From Rhodospirillaceae bacterium bin65 (lineage in GTDB: Bacteria; Pseudomonadota; Alphaproteobacteria; Bin65): a DNA stretch of 64,000 bases. Below, piece by piece: positions 50,058 through 57,007 of the stretch; the stretch's first letter is position 1, and each line of letters starts with the position of its first letter. The DNA is taken from assembly GCA_002238725.1 (NCBI GenBank), contig MPMX01000002.1, positions 62,001-126,000 on the forward strand. The letters are read 5' to 3'. The translations under genes and the position numbers were made by a program. The notes under the pieces are model-generated. The model had not been told where the DNA came from and did no database searches. It saw only the letters and a list, made by a program, of their open reading frames with translations.

Positions 50058-50900
50058 ATGCCGCAGGGTACAGCGGAAAGGATCGAAAAAGCCGGCGACC
50101 TGATGGCCGGCCGGCGCGGGCTGGTCATGGGCGTGGCGAACGAGCGCTCGCTGGCCTGGGGCATCGCGCGCGCCGCGGCGGCCCAGGGGGCGGAGATCGC
50201 CTTCACCTACCAGGATATCGAGGCCATCTCGCGCCGCGCGATCCCGCTGTGCGAGAGCACCGGCTCGCCCATCGTCATGCCCGCCGACGTCACCCGGCCG
50301 GACATGATGGACGCGCTGTTCGACCGGATCGGCAGCCTGTGGGGCGGGCTCGATTTCGTCGTCCACTCGCTGGCCTTCTCCGACCGCAATGAACTCGCCG
50401 GCCGCTATATCGACACCAGCCGGGACAATTTCCGCCAGACGCTGGAGATCAGCGCCTATTCCTTCACCGACCTGGCGCGCCGCGCCGAGCCGCTGATGAC
50501 GGCCGGCGGGGATGAGGGCGGCGACGGCGGCGGCGCGCTGCTCACGCTGACCTTCGACGGCTCGAACCGGGTGTTCCGCTCCTACAACGTCATGGGAGTC
50601 GCCAAGGCGGCGCTGGAGGCCAGCGTGCGCTACCTCGCCAACGACCTGGGCGCGGCCGGCATCCGGGTGAACGCGCTCTCCGCCGGGCCGATGCGCACCC
50701 TCGCCGGCGCCGGCGTCGGCGACGCGCGCTATCTCTACCAGTGGGTCGAGCGCAACGCCGCCCTGCGCCGCAACCCGACGCTCGACGAGGTCGGCAACAC
50801 CGGCCTCTACCTGATCTCCCCGCTCAGCGCCGGGGTCAGCGGCGAGGTCCACCACGTCGATTGCGGCTACAACGTCATCGGCATGGGCGTGGTGGACTGA
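50058..50900 (+). CDS. fabI: Enoyl-ACP reductase (FabI family)
   Basis: A 280-residue short-chain dehydrogenase of the FabI type. The cofactor region is GLVMGVANERSLAWGIA (21-37). Catalytic Tyr176 (SYNVMGVAKA) and Lys183 are present. The position equivalent to the first conserved tyrosine of E. coli FabI (Tyr146) is Phe166 (LTLTFDGSN), an unusual substitution. The protein reduces the enoyl-ACP double bond in fatty-acid elongation; given the Phe, a specialised paralog is possible. The start at 50058 is chosen over the longer frame that overlaps higB. It is followed by repeat copy B. Confidence 0.85.
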   Translation: MPQGTAERIEKAGDLMAGRRGLVMGVANERSLAWGIARAAAAQGAEIAFTYQDIEAISRRAIPLCESTGSPIVMPADVTRPDMMDALFDRIGSLWGGLDFVVHSLAFSDRNELAGRYIDTSRDNFRQTLEISAYSFTDLARRAEPLMTAGGDEGGDGGGALLTLTFDGSNRVFRSYNVMGVAKAALEASVRYLANDLGAAGIRVNALSAGPMRTLAGAGVGDARYLYQWVERNAALRRNPTLDEVGNTGLYLISPLSAGVSGEVHHVDCGYNVIGMGVVD

Positions 50901-50950
50901 GGGCGCGGCTTGAGCGTGTCCGCCTTCGATGGAACCGTGGCAGCGAGGCG

Positions 50951-51058
50951 TCCCTCGATACGCCCCGGACTAAATCCGGGGCTACTCGGGATGAGGGTAT
51001 TTTGTTGCTTTCCTTCTCCCTCATCCTGAGTAGCCGCGAAGCGGCGTATCGAAGGACC
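50951..51058. repeat. Dispersed palindromic repeat, copy B
   Basis: Same outer arms (TCCCTCGATACGCC at the left, GGCGTATCGAAGGACC at the right) and inner pair (GGCTACTCGGGATGAGGG / CCCTCATCCTGAGTAGCC) as copy A. It contains an extra small palindrome (CCCCGGACTAAATCCGGGG) next to the left arm, shared with copy C. It lies between convergent fabI and mcd. Confidence 0.88.
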
Positions 51059-51123
51059 GGCCCAGAACCTGTCGCAAGGACATTCCCGGCTGCGCCGGCG
51101 GTTCCGATAGAAACGGATGCGGC

Positions 51124-52806
51124 CTAATTCCGCCGCTCGATCAGGCCCCGGGCGATGATGTGGGCCTGGATTTCGGCGGCGCCTTCGAAAATGTTGAGAA
51201 TCCGGGCGTCGCACAGCACGCGGCTGATCTCGTATTCCTGGGCGTAGCCGTTGCCGCCATGGACCTGCAGCGCGTTGTCGGCGTTCGCCCAGGCGACCCG
51301 GGCGGCGAGCAGCTTGGCCATGCCGGCCTCGATATCGCAGCGCCGGTCGCTGTCCTTCTCGCGCGCCGCGAACCAGGTCAGCTGGCGCACCATCATGGTC
51401 TCGACCGCCATCCAGGCGATCTTGCCGGCGACGCGCGGGAATTCGTAGATCGGCTTGCCGAACTGGAGCCGCTCCCGGCCGTAGGCGAGGCCGAGTTCCA
51501 TGGCGTTTTGCGCGACGCCGACGGCGCGCGCCGCGGTCTGGATGCGGGCGCTCTCGAAGGTCGCCATGAGCTGCTTGAAGCCCTCGCCCTCGGCCTCGCC
51601 GAGCAGGCAGGCGGCGGGCACCTCGAAGCCGTCGAAGCCGATTTCGTATTCCTTCATGCCACGGTAGCCGAGGACGTGGATCTCCCCGCCCGTCATGCCG
51701 GGCGCCGGGAAGGGCTCGGCGTCGGTGCCGCGCGGTTTGGGCGCGATGAACATGGAAAGCCCGCGATAGCCCGCCCGGTCCGGATCGGTGCGCGCCAGCA
51801 GGGTCATCATGTCGGTGCGCGCGGCGTGGGTGATCCAGGTCTTGTTGCCGGTCACCCGGTAGACGTCGCCGTCGCGGATCGCGCGGGTGCGCAGGCTGGC
51901 GAGGTCGGAGCCGGTGTTGGGCTCGGTGAACACGGCGGTCGGCAGCACCGCGCCGGAGGCGATCCTGGCCAGCCATTCGTCGCGCTGGGCCGGCGTGCCG
52001 GCCAGCCGGATCAGTTCGCCGGCGATCTCCGAGCGCGTGCCCAGCGAGCCGACGCCGATATAGCCGCGCGACAGCTCCTCGGTGACGATGCACATGGCGA
52101 CCTTGCCGAGGCCGAGGCCGCCGAATTCCTCGGGAATCGTCAGGCCGAACACGCCCAGTTCGGCCAGTTCGTCCACGACCTCCATCGGGATCAGCACATC
52201 CTCGACGTGCCAGCCATGGGCGTGAGGCGCGACCTTCTCGTCGGTGAAGCGGCGGAACTGGTCACGGATCAGGACCAGCATCTCGTCGTCCAGCCCGTCG
52301 TCGCCGAAGCCGCTTTCCGCGATCAGCGCAGCCAGGCGCATCCGGGCGGCGTCGGAATTGCCGCCGGCGATCAGCGCCCGCACCGCCGGAGTGCCGAATG
52401 CCGCCACCGCCGCTTCCGGCACGCCCATATCGGCCGGGCGCAGCACCTCGCCCTGGCTGATCGCGATGCCGCCCTTGAGCTGGGCGAGATATTCGCCGAA
52501 CCCGGCCTGGAGGATGAGCCGCTCGGCCTCGCCGAAGCGGCCGGCGGCGTCGAGCCGTTCGGCCCAGGCCAGCGTCTGTTCGAGCGCCGCAACATAGGTG
52601 TTGAACCAGGCCAGGCCGTGGGCGGCGAACTGCTGCCGCTCCAGGAGCGCCGGATCGACCCTGCCCGAAGGCGCAACCAGCCCGGCGACCGCCCGGCGCG
52701 CCGAGTCCTTCAGCGCTTCGGCAGCCTCCAGGGCCTCGCGGCACAGTGCCAGCGGATCGGGAAGCAGGCCGCTGTCAGCAGCAGCGGGGCGGGCTGTATC
52801 GTTCAT
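51124..52806 (-). CDS. mcd: (2S)-methylsuccinyl-CoA dehydrogenase
   Basis: 560 residues, an acyl-CoA dehydrogenase with an extra N-terminal region of about 175 residues, as in Mcd of the ethylmalonyl-CoA pathway. The FAD core starts near 180; the AVFTEPNTGSDLASLRTRA motif is near 290, and the C-terminal FEGAAEIQAHIIARGL carries the usual catalytic region. Mcd oxidises methylsuccinyl-CoA to mesaconyl-CoA. Genes for Ecm and Ccr lie within 10 kb, supporting this call over a generic dehydrogenase. The start at 52806 (MNDTARPAAAD) is the only good one. Confidence 0.88.
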   Translation of the reverse strand: MNDTARPAAADSGLLPDPLALCREALEAAEALKDSARRAVAGLVAPSGRVDPALLERQQFAAHGLAWFNTYVAALEQTLAWAERLDAAGRFGEAERLILQAGFGEYLAQLKGGIAISQGEVLRPADMGVPEAAVAAFGTPAVRALIAGGNSDAARMRLAALIAESGFGDDGLDDEMLVLIRDQFRRFTDEKVAPHAHGWHVEDVLIPMEVVDELAELGVFGLTIPEEFGGLGLGKVAMCIVTEELSRGYIGVGSLGTRSEIAGELIRLAGTPAQRDEWLARIASGAVLPTAVFTEPNTGSDLASLRTRAIRDGDVYRVTGNKTWITHAARTDMMTLLARTDPDRAGYRGLSMFIAPKPRGTDAEPFPAPGMTGGEIHVLGYRGMKEYEIGFDGFEVPAACLLGEAEGEGFKQLMATFESARIQTAARAVGVAQNAMELGLAYGRERLQFGKPIYEFPRVAGKIAWMAVETMMVRQLTWFAAREKDSDRRCDIEAGMAKLLAARVAWANADNALQVHGGNGYAQEYEISRVLCDARILNIFEGAAEIQAHIIARGLIERRN

Positions 52807-52863
52807 CGCAGATCGAATCCGATTGCGGTTCGCCCGGCGGCAACGCGCCTTCCGGGCGGCGGT

Positions 52864-54192
52864 TCAATATTCTTCGGTCAATCGGTCCTGTCGATGGGCC
52901 GGGCCGCAGGCATTTTGCCGCCAGTAGTCCGGGCTCGCCGGCAATCGGTTGGCGGGCGGCAGGTGCGCTTGCAGATGCTCCAGATGGCGCTGCGCCGCCG
53001 GGCCGGCCCGGTCGATCGCCTCGACCTGCATCCGGCCGTCCTCGTTGCGCACCCAGATCGGGATCCAGCCGAAGGCGGCGAGGCGCAGCTTGCCGGCTCC
53101 ATCAGGCTTGGAATCCGGCGCCAGGCCGAGCAGCAGGATCAGCGAGCTGCGCCGCGCCAGGCTGATCTGGTTGGAGACGAAATTGCCGAGCGAATAGGCG
53201 ATCAGCCCTTCGCGCCCGTCCCTCGCGACATGCCTTTCGACCGGCTGCATGACGTGGGGATGGGTGCCGATCACGGCGGTGGCGCCGGCCTCGATGGCTG
53301 CGCCGGCGAGCGCCCGCTGCCGCGGCTCCGGCTCGTGCTCGTATTCCGCGCCCCAGTGCGGCGCGAACATGACCGCGTCGATATCGTCGCGCCGGGCGAG
53401 CGCCCGGATCGTCTCCAGCGCCCGCGCCTTGTCCCGGTAGCAATTCAGCACCTGGCCGTGCCGGTCCGGCAGGCCGTTGGTGCCGTAGGTGCAGCCCAGC
53501 CACGCGATCCGCCGGGTCTTGCCGTCTTTCATGGTTTCGGTGACCGCATACCAGGGCGGTTCGCTCCCGCCGCGTTTGCGCGTCCCGGTAAAATTCAGGC
53601 CTGCCGCCTCGATCGCGTCTATCGTCCGGTCGGCGCCGACGGCGTAGCGGTCCAGCGCATGGTTGTTGGCGGTCAGCAGGACGTCGAACCCCGCCCCTTT
53701 CAGCGCGTCCAGCACCGACGGATGGTAGTTGAACATCGGATAGCCGCTGTAGACCCAGTCGTCCCAGAGCCGGTCCGGCGGGGCGGTCGTGCGCCCGGTC
53801 TTGGTGATCCCGGCCGCCGCCGGCCCTTCAAGATTGGCGAAGGCGATATCGGCGCCCCGGGTCAGGTCGGCGACCGGATGGAACAGGCTGGCGAATCCGT
53901 CCGGCCGGGTCATGGCGAACTTCTGGACCGCGTCGTGCAGCAGCACGTCGCCGACCGCGGCCACGGTGATGAGGTCCGACGGATCGGCCCCGTCCCGAAA
54001 GGCGATCCTGCCCTCGGCGGATGTCATATCCTTCCCGCCTCCCGCGCAGGACTGCGGCGCCGCCGATTGCGCCGCCGCGGGGCCGGTCCCGCCCCCGAGC
54101 AGGGAAACGGCGAACAGGATGACGGCGACGAGCGAACAGCGGCTGACATGGCGCGCGGCATCGTGCGCGCGCCGCCGGAAGAGCGCAACCAT
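52864..54192 (-). CDS. CapA-family (poly-gamma-glutamate/capsule) exported protein
   Basis: 442 residues from the ATG at 54192, with a signal anchor (about 20-42). The CapA/PGA_cap metallophosphoesterase-like fold is shown by ITVAAVGDVLLHDAVQ, DIAFANLEGP, LLTANNHALDRY, HWGAEYEHEPEPRQRALA and GTHPHVMQPVE, which hold the expected metal ligands. CapA-type proteins take part in gamma-glutamyl polymer or capsule handling at the cell surface. It diverges from the lytic transglycosylase gene. Confidence 0.85.
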   Translation of the reverse strand: MVALFRRRAHDAARHVSRCSLVAVILFAVSLLGGGTGPAAAQSAAPQSCAGGGKDMTSAEGRIAFRDGADPSDLITVAAVGDVLLHDAVQKFAMTRPDGFASLFHPVADLTRGADIAFANLEGPAAAGITKTGRTTAPPDRLWDDWVYSGYPMFNYHPSVLDALKGAGFDVLLTANNHALDRYAVGADRTIDAIEAAGLNFTGTRKRGGSEPPWYAVTETMKDGKTRRIAWLGCTYGTNGLPDRHGQVLNCYRDKARALETIRALARRDDIDAVMFAPHWGAEYEHEPEPRQRALAGAAIEAGATAVIGTHPHVMQPVERHVARDGREGLIAYSLGNFVSNQISLARRSSLILLLGLAPDSKPDGAGKLRLAAFGWIPIWVRNEDGRMQVEAIDRAGPAAQRHLEHLQAHLPPANRLPASPDYWRQNACGPAHRQDRLTEEY

Positions 54193-54294
54193 GATCGGGT
54201 CTGTACCGGACAAACGGGCCGGCGGGCAACGGCGGATAACCGGAAAGCGATGCGGAGAACGCAGACGCTGGCCCGGCATTCGATTTCCTGCGAT

Positions 54295-55515
54295 ATGAAC
54301 GGGCGGATCGTCCGGAAGCCTCGTCTCATGTGTCATGTCCCGACGGCGGCGCTCGTTGCCGCCCTCTGTATCGCCCTACCTGCGCCCGGCCACGCCGCCG
54401 GCTTTCCGGCCTGCGTCGACGGCCTGAAGCGCGCCGCCGGCAAGGCCGGCATCCGGCAGTCGGTGGTGCGCAAGGCGCTCGACATCGCGGAGCCGGACGC
54501 GCGGGTCCTGCGCCTGTCGAAGGTGCAGCCGGAAAGCCGCATCGCGATCTGGGATTACCTGGCCTTCGTGGTCGACGACCAGCGCGTCCGCGAGGGCAAG
54601 GCGGCGATGCGCCGGCACAGCGCCGCGCTGCGCCGGGCCGGGAAGCGCTATGGTGTCAGCCGCCATGTCATCGCGGCGATCTGGGGCGTCGAGACCGACT
54701 ACGGCAAGACGGCGGGCCGGAATTTCCTGCCCCATGCGCTGGCGACGCTGACCTGCCGCGGCGGGCGGCGGGCGAAATTCTGGCGGCGCGAATTGCTGGC
54801 GGCATTGCGCATCGTCAACGCCGGCGACCTGCCGCTCGGCAAGCTCTACGGCTCCTGGGCCGGCGCTTTCGGCCAGACCCAGTTCATGCCCTCGACCTAC
54901 CGGCGCCTCGCGGTCGATTTCGACGGTGACGGCCGTAAGGACCTGGTGAGTTCCGTGCCCGATGCGCTCGGCTCGGCCGCCAACTATCTGCGCCGCGCCG
55001 GCTGGCGCGCCGGGCAGCCGCGCATCCTTGAGGTGCGGGTTCCGAACGGCTATCGCGGGCCGGAAGGGCGGAAACGCAAGGCGGCGCTGAACACATGGTC
55101 GGCGCGGGGCCTCAAGCGGGCGGACCGGCGGCGCCTCAAGGGCAAGCTGCGCGCCGGGCTGCTGCGCCCGGCCGGCGCGGACGGCCCAGCTTTCCTGACC
55201 TTTCGCAATTTCGACGCGCTGTACGCGTACAACCACGCCGAATCGTACGCGTTGGCGGTGGCGCATCTGGCTGACCGCCTGGCCGGCCGCGGCCGGTTCC
55301 GCGCGAAGTGGCCGACCGACGATCCGGGCCTGTCGCGCAGGGAGCGCAAGTGGCTCCAGGAATTGCTGATCGTCGAGGGCTACGATCCGGGCGCGCCGGA
55401 CGGCAAGATCGGCCCGAAAAGCCGCGCCGCCATCCGCGAAGCCGAAAGGAACCTCGGCCTCCCCGTCACCGGCCGCGCCGCCCGCCGCATCTACCGGGCG
55501 CTCGGGGGGAAGTAG
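54295..55515 (+). CDS. Lytic murein transglycosylase (MltB-like) with peptidoglycan-binding domain
   Basis: 406 residues. A signal peptide (hydrophobic 16-32, cleavage near GHA-A) is followed by an SLT-2 (MltB-type) domain with catalytic Glu133 in IWGVETDYGKTAG and the GAFGQTQFMPSTYRRLAVDFDGDG motif. A C-terminal PG_binding_1 repeat (about 345-405, GYDPGAPDGKIGPKSRAAI) completes the typical layout. The start could also be at 54328. It cuts glycan strands during wall remodelling. Repeat copy C follows. Confidence 0.88.
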   Translation: MNGRIVRKPRLMCHVPTAALVAALCIALPAPGHAAGFPACVDGLKRAAGKAGIRQSVVRKALDIAEPDARVLRLSKVQPESRIAIWDYLAFVVDDQRVREGKAAMRRHSAALRRAGKRYGVSRHVIAAIWGVETDYGKTAGRNFLPHALATLTCRGGRRAKFWRRELLAALRIVNAGDLPLGKLYGSWAGAFGQTQFMPSTYRRLAVDFDGDGRKDLVSSVPDALGSAANYLRRAGWRAGQPRILEVRVPNGYRGPEGRKRKAALNTWSARGLKRADRRRLKGKLRAGLLRPAGADGPAFLTFRNFDALYAYNHAESYALAVAHLADRLAGRGRFRAKWPTDDPGLSRRERKWLQELLIVEGYDPGAPDGKIGPKSRAAIREAERNLGLPVTGRAARRIYRALGGK

Positions 55516-55558
55516 GGGCGCGAACTTTGCGAATATCCCGATGATAGGGCTTCGGCCC

Positions 55559-55684
55559 GCCCTTCGATACGCCCCGGATTGCATCCGGGGCTACTCAGGG
55601 TGAGGAGGTTATTTTGCTCGGGATAGGCGGCAACACCAAAGCCCCTCATCCCGAGTAGGCGCGCCAGCGCCGTATCGAGGGGCG
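55559..55684. repeat. Dispersed palindromic repeat, copy C
   Basis: Outer arms CCCTTCGATACGCC and GCCGTATCGAGGGG, inner arms GGCTACTCAGGGTGAGG and CCTCATCCCGAGTAGG. It shares the CCCCGGATTGCATCCGGGG side palindrome with copy B. The central loop (about 40 bp) is unlike those of A and B. A further half-arm (CGTATCGAAAG) sits at 55688-55698. Confidence 0.82.
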
Positions 55685-55712
55685 CACCGTATCGAAAGAT
55701 CCAAAGGTATCG

Positions 55713-56183
55713 CTACGTCACCGGCACCCAGATCGAGGCCTCGCCGGTCAGCGTCGCCGGGTCGAAGCGCTCGTCGTAAACTTCGAAATCGTACCAGGCG
55801 CGCAGGCAGGACCGGTTTTCCTGCACCCACGCGCCGTAGATGAAATCGTAGGCGCGGCGAAATTCCGCGCCGATATCGTCCCCGGCGAGCGGGAAGGCGA
55901 AGACGGCGAACCGCCCGCCTTCCAATACCTTGCCGAACAGTTCGTCAGGCAAATCGCCGATTTCGCTGACCTCCACGGCCGGCGCGTAGACCAGTTCGCC
56001 GGCCGCCATATCCACCACTTCGTTGAGGCCGAAGGTGTGCGTGCCGACGCGATTCGGAATGCGCTCCACGAACGGCCGGAACCGCCGCCAAACCGCCGGC
56101 CCGTCCAGCGCCTCGCCCCGCCGGAACGGTTGCGCGAGGCCGACGATGGGGAGGTCGGGGCGGGTGGTGAAGGTGGGGTTCAA
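55713..56183 (-). CDS. GyrI-like/AraC-effector-type small-molecule-binding protein
   Basis: 156 residues. The fold is suggested by RFAVFAFPLAGDDIGAEFRRAYDFIYGAWV and the closing SIWVPV, both characteristic of the GyrI-like (AraC effector-binding) family. There is no DNA-binding domain. Such stand-alone proteins bind hydrophobic or cationic ligands; the role is unknown. It lies on the same strand as the PIN/AbrB pair, 60 bp downstream of the PIN gene. Confidence 0.7.
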   Translation of the reverse strand: MNPTFTTRPDLPIVGLAQPFRRGEALDGPAVWRRFRPFVERIPNRVGTHTFGLNEVVDMAAGELVYAPAVEVSEIGDLPDELFGKVLEGGRFAVFAFPLAGDDIGAEFRRAYDFIYGAWVQENRSCLRAWYDFEVYDERFDPATLTGEASIWVPVT

Positions 56184-56243
56184 TTTCTGAATCTCCGAAG
56201 TTGCGATCCCGGGATCGAATTATTCGGCAGGCAAGGCAGCGCC

Positions 56244-56684
56244 TCACCCGTCCGTCCGCTCATCGCCATACACCTGCCGCTTGAGTCCCACCGGGGTCAG
56301 GATGGGCACGGCGAAAGCGTCCGACAGCGCTTGCAGGTCGGCGTCGCCGGTCACCAGCGCGTCGGCGCGGCCAGCGAGCGCCAGTTCCAGGAACGGCCGG
56401 TTGAAGGGATCGCGGCATTCGGGAACCGCGGGCGGCGGATCGGGAACGGCCACGGTTTCGCAGAAGGGCAGATAGTCCTCCAGCAGGTCCTGCCGGTCGG
56501 CTTCGCTCAGCTTGAACTTCGGATAGCCGAGCACGCGGATCAGTTCGGCCGTTGTCTCGCGGCCGGCGAGCGGGCGGATGCGCCCGGAGCTCCAGGCGCC
56601 GCGCAACCACGACAGCCGCCCCGAATGGAACAGGAGCGCCGAGAGCAGGATGTTGGTGTCGAGAACCAGGCCCGGCGGCGTCAT
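56244..56684 (-). CDS. PIN-domain toxin (VapC-like, COG1569 type)
   Basis: 146 residues from the ATG at 56684, which overlaps the antitoxin stop. The N-terminal LVLDTNILLSALL carries the first conserved Asp; GDADLQALSDAF holds the later acidic residues. PIN toxins are Mg-dependent RNases. The ETTAELIRVLGYPKFKLS segment is typical of the putative toxin-antitoxin PIN group. It pairs with the AbrB-like gene upstream. Confidence 0.82.
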   Translation of the reverse strand: MTPPGLVLDTNILLSALLFHSGRLSWLRGAWSSGRIRPLAGRETTAELIRVLGYPKFKLSEADRQDLLEDYLPFCETVAVPDPPPAVPECRDPFNRPFLELALAGRADALVTGDADLQALSDAFAVPILTPVGLKRQVYGDERTDG

Positions 56685-56917
56685 TCGCCGGGGCGTACCC
56701 CGGAACGCACCCAAGAGACTGCGTCGGCCACGTCGGTCTCGGAAAGACCGAGTTCGGCCAGTTTCGCGCGGACAGCGCCGGCGCGGTTCACCCGCACCGG
56801 CGTCAGCACGATGCGTCCGTCTTCCGCTGTCACGTCGAAATACTCGGCGGCGTCGACGGCGGAGATCGCGGCCTTAGGCAGAGTCAATTGGTTCTTTGCG
56901 GTCAGCTTGGCGAGCAT
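56681..56917 (-). CDS. AbrB/MazE-like antitoxin
   Basis: 78 residues. MLAKLTAKNQLTLPKAAISAVDAAEYFDV is the swapped-hairpin AbrB fold, followed by a C-terminal toxin-binding stretch. AAGGAG lies upstream of the ATG. The four-base overlap with the PIN gene shows translational coupling. The upstream inverted repeat at 56926-56946 is probably its own operator. Confidence 0.83.
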   Translation of the reverse strand: MLAKLTAKNQLTLPKAAISAVDAAEYFDVTAEDGRIVLTPVRVNRAGAVRAKLAELGLSETDVADAVSWVRSGVRPGE

Positions 56918-56925
56918 GGCTATCT

Positions 56926-56946
56926 CCTTACAAACGGAATGTAAGG
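56926..56946 (-). promoter_or_regulatory. Operator of the AbrB/PIN operon
   Basis: CCTTACA and TGTAAGG are exact reverse complements with a 7-bp spacer. One arm overlaps the antitoxin's ribosome-binding site (AAGGAG), so binding could hinder transcription initiation close to the gene. Confidence 0.55.
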
Positions 56947-57007
56947 AAACAATGAATTCGGGACAAGACCGAATTAAGGGAATGTGCCAGCGGCTTCGGC
57001 CGCCGCC

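Noticed and set aside
51160-54294. Plus-strand frame open for about 1,000 codons ahead of the MltB-like gene
   Set aside because: It is antisense to mcd and the CapA-like gene and shows no domain; only its C-terminal part (from 54295) has signal-peptide and transglycosylase features.
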